In this document: positions 60,965-64,000 of the stretch, piece by piece
Position numbering within the stretch: position 1 is the first letter of the stretch
Layout of the letters: every line of letters starts with the position of its first letter
NCBI RefSeq assembly: GCF_009601765.2
Contig: NZ_CP045700.1
Span: 124,001-188,000, forward strand
Source of the DNA: Vibrio algicola
GTDB taxonomy: Bacteria > Pseudomonadota > Gammaproteobacteria > Enterobacterales > Vibrionaceae
Direction of reading: 5' to 3'
Length of the DNA stretch: 64,000 nt
Translations under genes and position numbers: made by a program
Notes under the pieces: model-generated
What the model saw: only the letters and a program-made list of their open reading frames with translations
Databases searched by the model: none
Told to the model about the DNA's origin: nothing

Positions 60965-60976
60965 ATTGTATACAAT
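60965..60976. promoter_or_regulatory. Candidate GntR operator, gcl side
   Basis: ATTGTATACAAT is a perfect 12-bp palindrome 24 bp before the gcl start, where bound protein would block transcription or translation start-up. Confidence 0.6.
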
Positions 60977-61000
60977 ATCAATTAGGAAGGGATTCAAACT

Positions 61001-62776
61001 ATGGCTAAGATGAAAGCAATTGAAGCAGCAGTAGAAGTATTGAAGCGTGAAGGGGTAGATATTGCCTTTGGTGTACCAGGCGCGGCGATTAATCCATTTT
61101 ATGCGGCAATGAAAAAGATCGGTGGTATTGACCATGTGCTTGCCCGCCACGTTGAAGGTGCGTCGCACATGGCAGAGGGTTACACCCGTACTAATGATAA
61201 CAATATTGGTGTTTGTATTGGGACTTCGGGCCCTGCTGGAACGGATATGATCACGGGCTTGTATTCAGCCTCGGCCGACTCTATTCCCATTTTATGTATT
61301 ACTGGTCAAGCGCCGCGAGCTCGTTTGCACAAGGAAGATTTCCAAGCGGTGGATATTGAGTCTATCGCCAAGCCGGTGACGAAATGGGCGACCACAGTAT
61401 TAGAACCCGCATTAGTGCCTCGCGCATTTCAACAAGCGTTTCATATCATGCGTTCGGGTCGCCCAGGTCCGGTATTAATTGATTTGCCGATCGATGTGCA
61501 ATTAGCTGAGATCGAATTTGATATTGATACTTATGACCCCCTTGAACCTTACCAACCGAGTGCGACTCGTGCTCAAGTTGAAAAAGCACTGACTATGCTG
61601 ACTCAATCTGAAAAACCACTCATTGTTTCAGGTGGCGGCGTGATCAATGCAGGTGCCAGTGCACAGCTACAAGAGCTGGCTGAAATTTTAAATGTCCCAG
61701 TTATTCCTACATTAATGGGTTGGGGCAGTATTCCTGATAGCCATGAATTGATGGCGGGCATGGTTGGGCTACAAACGTCACACCGTTATGGTAATGCCAC
61801 TATGCTGGCTTCTGACTTTGTTCTGGGCATTGGTAACCGTTGGGCTAACCGTCATACCGGTTCGGTCGATGTGTATACCGAAGGACGTAAATTTGTCCAT
61901 GTAGATATTGAACCTACTCAAATTGGACGTGTGTTCTGCCCAGATCTTGGCATTGTTTCCGATGCCAAATCCGCATTAACGTTATTCATTGAAGTGGCAA
62001 AAGAAATGCAAGCGGCTGGCAAGCTGAATAATACCGGCTCTTGGGTGAGTGAGTGTATTGAGCGTAAATCGAGCATGTTACGTAAGACCCACTTTGAAGA
62101 AGTGCCGATGAAGCCAATGCGCGTGTATGAAGAAATGAACCGTGCGTTTGGAGAAGACACTTGTTATGTCAGTACCATTGGTCTCTCTCAAATCGCCGCT
62201 GCGCAGTTCTTGCATGTGTATAAGCCACGCCATTGGATCAACTGTGGTCAAGCGGGGCCTTTAGGTTGGACTATCCCTGCTGCATTAGGTGTTCGCGCCG
62301 CCGATCCAAACCGTCCGATTGTGGCGATCTCGGGTGACTACGATTTCCAATTTATGATTGAAGAGCTAGCGGTAGGTGCACAGTTTAATCTTCCATATAT
62401 TCATGTGGTTGTGAATAACTCATACCTTGGTTTGATCCGCCAAGCGCAACAACAGTTTGATATTGATTACTGTGTTCAGCTTGCATTTGATAACCAAAAC
62501 GCCCCAGAAATGGAAGGTTATGGGGTTGACCATGTCGCGGTAGTTGAAGGCTTAGGGTGTAAGGCGATTCGTGTTCGTAAACCAGAAGATGCGGCTGCCG
62601 CGTTTGAACAAGCGAAGAAATTGATGGCCAAGCATCGCGTCCCTGTTGTGGTTGAGTTCATTTTAGAGCGCGTGACTAACGTTGCAATGGGCGTTGAAAT
62701 CACAGGCGTTAATGAGTTTGAAAGCCTAGCCGAAGGTAGCGATGACGCACCAACCGCCATCACATTTAATCAATAA
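61001..62776 (+). CDS. gcl: Glyoxylate carboligase
   Basis: A ThDP enzyme that joins two glyoxylates into tartronate semialdehyde with CO2 release. 591 residues in the usual three domains: pyrimidine-binding (1-~180; note [15 protein letters not shown], where the usual catalytic Glu position carries Val/Ala as in Gcl), FAD-binding middle, and PP-binding C-terminal with [15 protein letters not shown] and the following [18 protein letters not shown] precedes the ATG. It starts the gcl-hyi-glxR operon. Confidence 0.95.
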   Translation: MAKMKAIEAAVEVLKREGVDIAFGVPGAAINPFYAAMKKIGGIDHVLARHVEGASHMAEGYTRTNDNNIGVCIGTSGPAGTDMITGLYSASADSIPILCITGQAPRARLHKEDFQAVDIESIAKPVTKWATTVLEPALVPRAFQQAFHIMRSGRPGPVLIDLPIDVQLAEIEFDIDTYDPLEPYQPSATRAQVEKALTMLTQSEKPLIVSGGGVINAGASAQLQELAEILNVPVIPTLMGWGSIPDSHELMAGMVGLQTSHRYGNATMLASDFVLGIGNRWANRHTGSVDVYTEGRKFVHVDIEPTQIGRVFCPDLGIVSDAKSALTLFIEVAKEMQAAGKLNNTGSWVSECIERKSSMLRKTHFEEVPMKPMRVYEEMNRAFGEDTCYVSTIGLSQIAAAQFLHVYKPRHWINCGQAGPLGWTIPAALGVRAADPNRPIVAISGDYDFQFMIEELAVGAQFNLPYIHVVVNNSYLGLIRQAQQQFDIDYCVQLAFDNQNAPEMEGYGVDHVAVVEGLGCKAIRVRKPEDAAAAFEQAKKLMAKHRVPVVVEFILERVTNVAMGVEITGVNEFESLAEGSDDAPTAITFNQ

Positions 62777-62793
62777 TTATAAGGGATAACAGT

Positions 62794-63573
62794 ATGCCTA
62801 AATTTGCCGCCAATCTATCGATGTTATTTACTGAAGTCGATTTTCTGCAACGCTTTGGACAAGCAGCGGATGCCGGTTTTCAAGGGGTGGAATATTTATT
62901 TCCATACGACTTTGAAGCCACCACGATTAAAGAAGTGCTCGACGCTAATAAACTGACCCAAGTGCTATTTAACTTACCCGCAGGGGATTGGTTAGGCGGC
63001 GATCGTGGTATTGCGGTGGATCCTGCGCGTGTTGAAGAGTTTCAGCGTGGCGTAACCAAAGCTATTCAATACGCCAAAGTATTGCAGTGTGATCAAGTGA
63101 ACTGCCTAGCGGGGATCGTGCCTGATGGCGTTAGCGCAGAGCAAGCCGAGCACACTTTTGTGTCGAACTTGCAATTTGCGGCCGGAGCGCTTAAAGAGAA
63201 TGGCATTAGCTTGATCATTGAAGCGATCAATACGCGTGACATTCCGGGCTTCTTCCTCACCAACACTAAGCAAGCGTTAGATATTATTGCCAAAGTGGGC
63301 AGTGATAACCTCAACTTCCAATACGATATTTATCACATGCAAATTATGGAAGGGGATCTGGCGCCAACCTTGAGTGAGCATATTGGCCAAATTCAGCATG
63401 TGCAATTAGCCGATAACCCGGGCCGAAATGAACCTGGAACCGGTGAAATTAACTATCCATTCTTGTTTAAACACTTAGATAGCATCGGTTATCAAGGTTG
63501 GGTTGGCTGTGAATATAAGCCCAAGACCACTACACATGAAGGTTTAACTTGGCTGAATATTCTTCGTAATTAA
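62794..63573 (+). CDS. hyi: Hydroxypyruvate isomerase
   Basis: 259 residues, TIM-barrel AP endonuclease-2-like isomerase. It interconverts hydroxypyruvate and tartronate semialdehyde. Metal ligands appear in LIIEAINTRDIPGFF, FQYDIYHMQIMEGDL and HVQLADNPGRNEPGTGEI. It starts 17 bp after gcl. Confidence 0.94.
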   Translation: MPKFAANLSMLFTEVDFLQRFGQAADAGFQGVEYLFPYDFEATTIKEVLDANKLTQVLFNLPAGDWLGGDRGIAVDPARVEEFQRGVTKAIQYAKVLQCDQVNCLAGIVPDGVSAEQAEHTFVSNLQFAAGALKENGISLIIEAINTRDIPGFFLTNTKQALDIIAKVGSDNLNFQYDIYHMQIMEGDLAPTLSEHIGQIQHVQLADNPGRNEPGTGEINYPFLFKHLDSIGYQGWVGCEYKPKTTTHEGLTWLNILRN

Positions 63574-63604
63574 AGCCGTAGCGGCTTTTTATGAACAAGA
63601 GGGA

Positions 63605-63712
63605 CTACGTTTGCTCACCCCAGTTACTTAGGCGAGCTTTCTTTTATAAAAGAGAATGACTCATGGGGCTTTGCTCACTTGTCGCCTAGCTACAACATTA
63701 ATTACTTTGAAT
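63605..63712. repeat. Dispersed intergenic repeat copy inside the gcl operon
   Basis: GCTCACCCCAGTTACTTAGG and ACTCATGGGGCTTTG-type blocks match, in order, the complement of the repeat at 55981-56107, with an insertion in the middle. It fills most of the 186 bp between hyi and glxR. Confidence 0.65.
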
Positions 63713-63759
63713 ATTGTGGGAAAGAGAAAAAATATTTTAAAATTAAGGGAAATGAAATT

Positions 63760-64000
63760 ATGACTACTCCAACTATTGCATTTATCGGCACTGGCATCAT
63801 GGGCAAACCAATGGCCGTGAATTTACAAAAAGCAGGTTACTCGATTGTGGTTTCTGATCACTTTGTTGCGCCGCCACAAGAACTTATCGATGGCGGGGCC
63901 GCGGTGGTTCATAGCGGCAAAGAAGCGGCACAAAAAGCCGATATTATTATTACGATGGTGCCAAATACGCCCGACGTTTCAGATGCACTTTTTGGTGATA
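63760..64000 (+). CDS. glxR: 2-hydroxy-3-oxopropionate (tartronate semialdehyde) reductase, 5' part
   Basis: 80 codons to the window edge. The Rossmann motif FIGTGIMGKPMAVNLQKAG and IIITMVPNTPDVSDALFG match the beta-hydroxyacid dehydrogenase family. Context after gcl and hyi makes it the reductase that turns tartronate semialdehyde into glycerate. AAGGGAAATG precedes the ATG. Confidence 0.92.
   Translation, partial: MTTPTIAFIGTGIMGKPMAVNLQKAGYSIVVSDHFVAPPQELIDGGAAVVHSGKEAAQKADIIITMVPNTPDVSDALFGD

Overview
The window looks like chromosomal DNA of a marine gammaproteobacterium, most likely a member of the Vibrionaceae. Supporting signs are the Cra-linked fruBKA operon, NorR/NorVW, a CsrB-type sRNA with a VarA/UvrY-like box, an attC site resembling the Vibrio cassette repeats, and intergenic repeats of a type I associate with Vibrio. 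This placement is inference from gene content; no database was searched.

Layout. 1-1.4 kb: haem A/O synthesis (ctaA end, ctaB). 1.5-4.8 kb: a membrane-anchored gene of unknown function split by an IS3-family element, which is itself split by an IS110-family element. 4.9-10.2 kb: the fructose PTS operon fruBKA with divergent cra and three Cra-like operators. 10.3-14.6 kb: an EamA transporter, a TacA/TacT-type toxin-antitoxin pair, a DEAD-box helicase and a PLP enzyme. 14.7-17.6 kb: speA-speB (arginine to putrescine). 17.6-19.5 kb: an AT-rich insert with a DUF4238 gene followed by an integron attC site. 19.6-23.1 kb: ppsA and its regulator ppsR. 23.3-28.7 kb: nitric-oxide detoxification (YeaR-like protein, norR, norVW, small Cys-rich protein). 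28.9-32.9 kb: a TSUP transporter, then a decayed [NiFe]-hydrogenase locus (broken hyaB, intact hyaD and hypC, truncated hupK-like gene) ending at tRNA-Gly. 33-36 kb: a hypothetical gene, a PACE efflux protein and a PTS EIIABC. 36-48.6 kb: an accessory stretch with a LysR regulator, a PdxY-like protein lacking its catalytic Asp, a DUF3299 protein, an M20 peptidase, an aaeXAB-like efflux operon, two outer-membrane barrel candidates and an esterase-like lipoprotein lacking its catalytic Ser. 48.9-54.1 kb: uppP, CsrB sRNA, rhlE, a YjiH-like membrane protein and a small hypothetical gene. 54.4-55.9 kb: a GNAT acetyltransferase and a higBA-type pair whose toxin is frameshifted. 56.2-64 kb: a glyoxylate/ureide cluster (allE, gntR, glcG-like, aceB, gcl, hyi, start of glxR).

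The most striking signal is the IS110 element at about 2408-3782. Its non-coding end, upstream of the transposase, holds four short segments that match, in the order expected for a bridge RNA, the two target flanks and the two ends of the element. The element therefore carries a readable record of how it was aimed into the DDE-motif codons of the IS3 transposase. Second is the attC-flanked DUF4238 gene, a probable integron cassette lying between ordinary metabolic genes. Third is the un-annotated CsrB-family RNA at 49.8-50.2 kb with roughly 26 GGA motifs, its own promoter and an upstream response-regulator box.

Functionally the intact genes cover fructose uptake and gluconeogenic control (Cra, PpsA/PpsR, CsrB), polyamine synthesis, NO defence, and glyoxylate assimilation through malate synthase and the tartronate-semialdehyde route.
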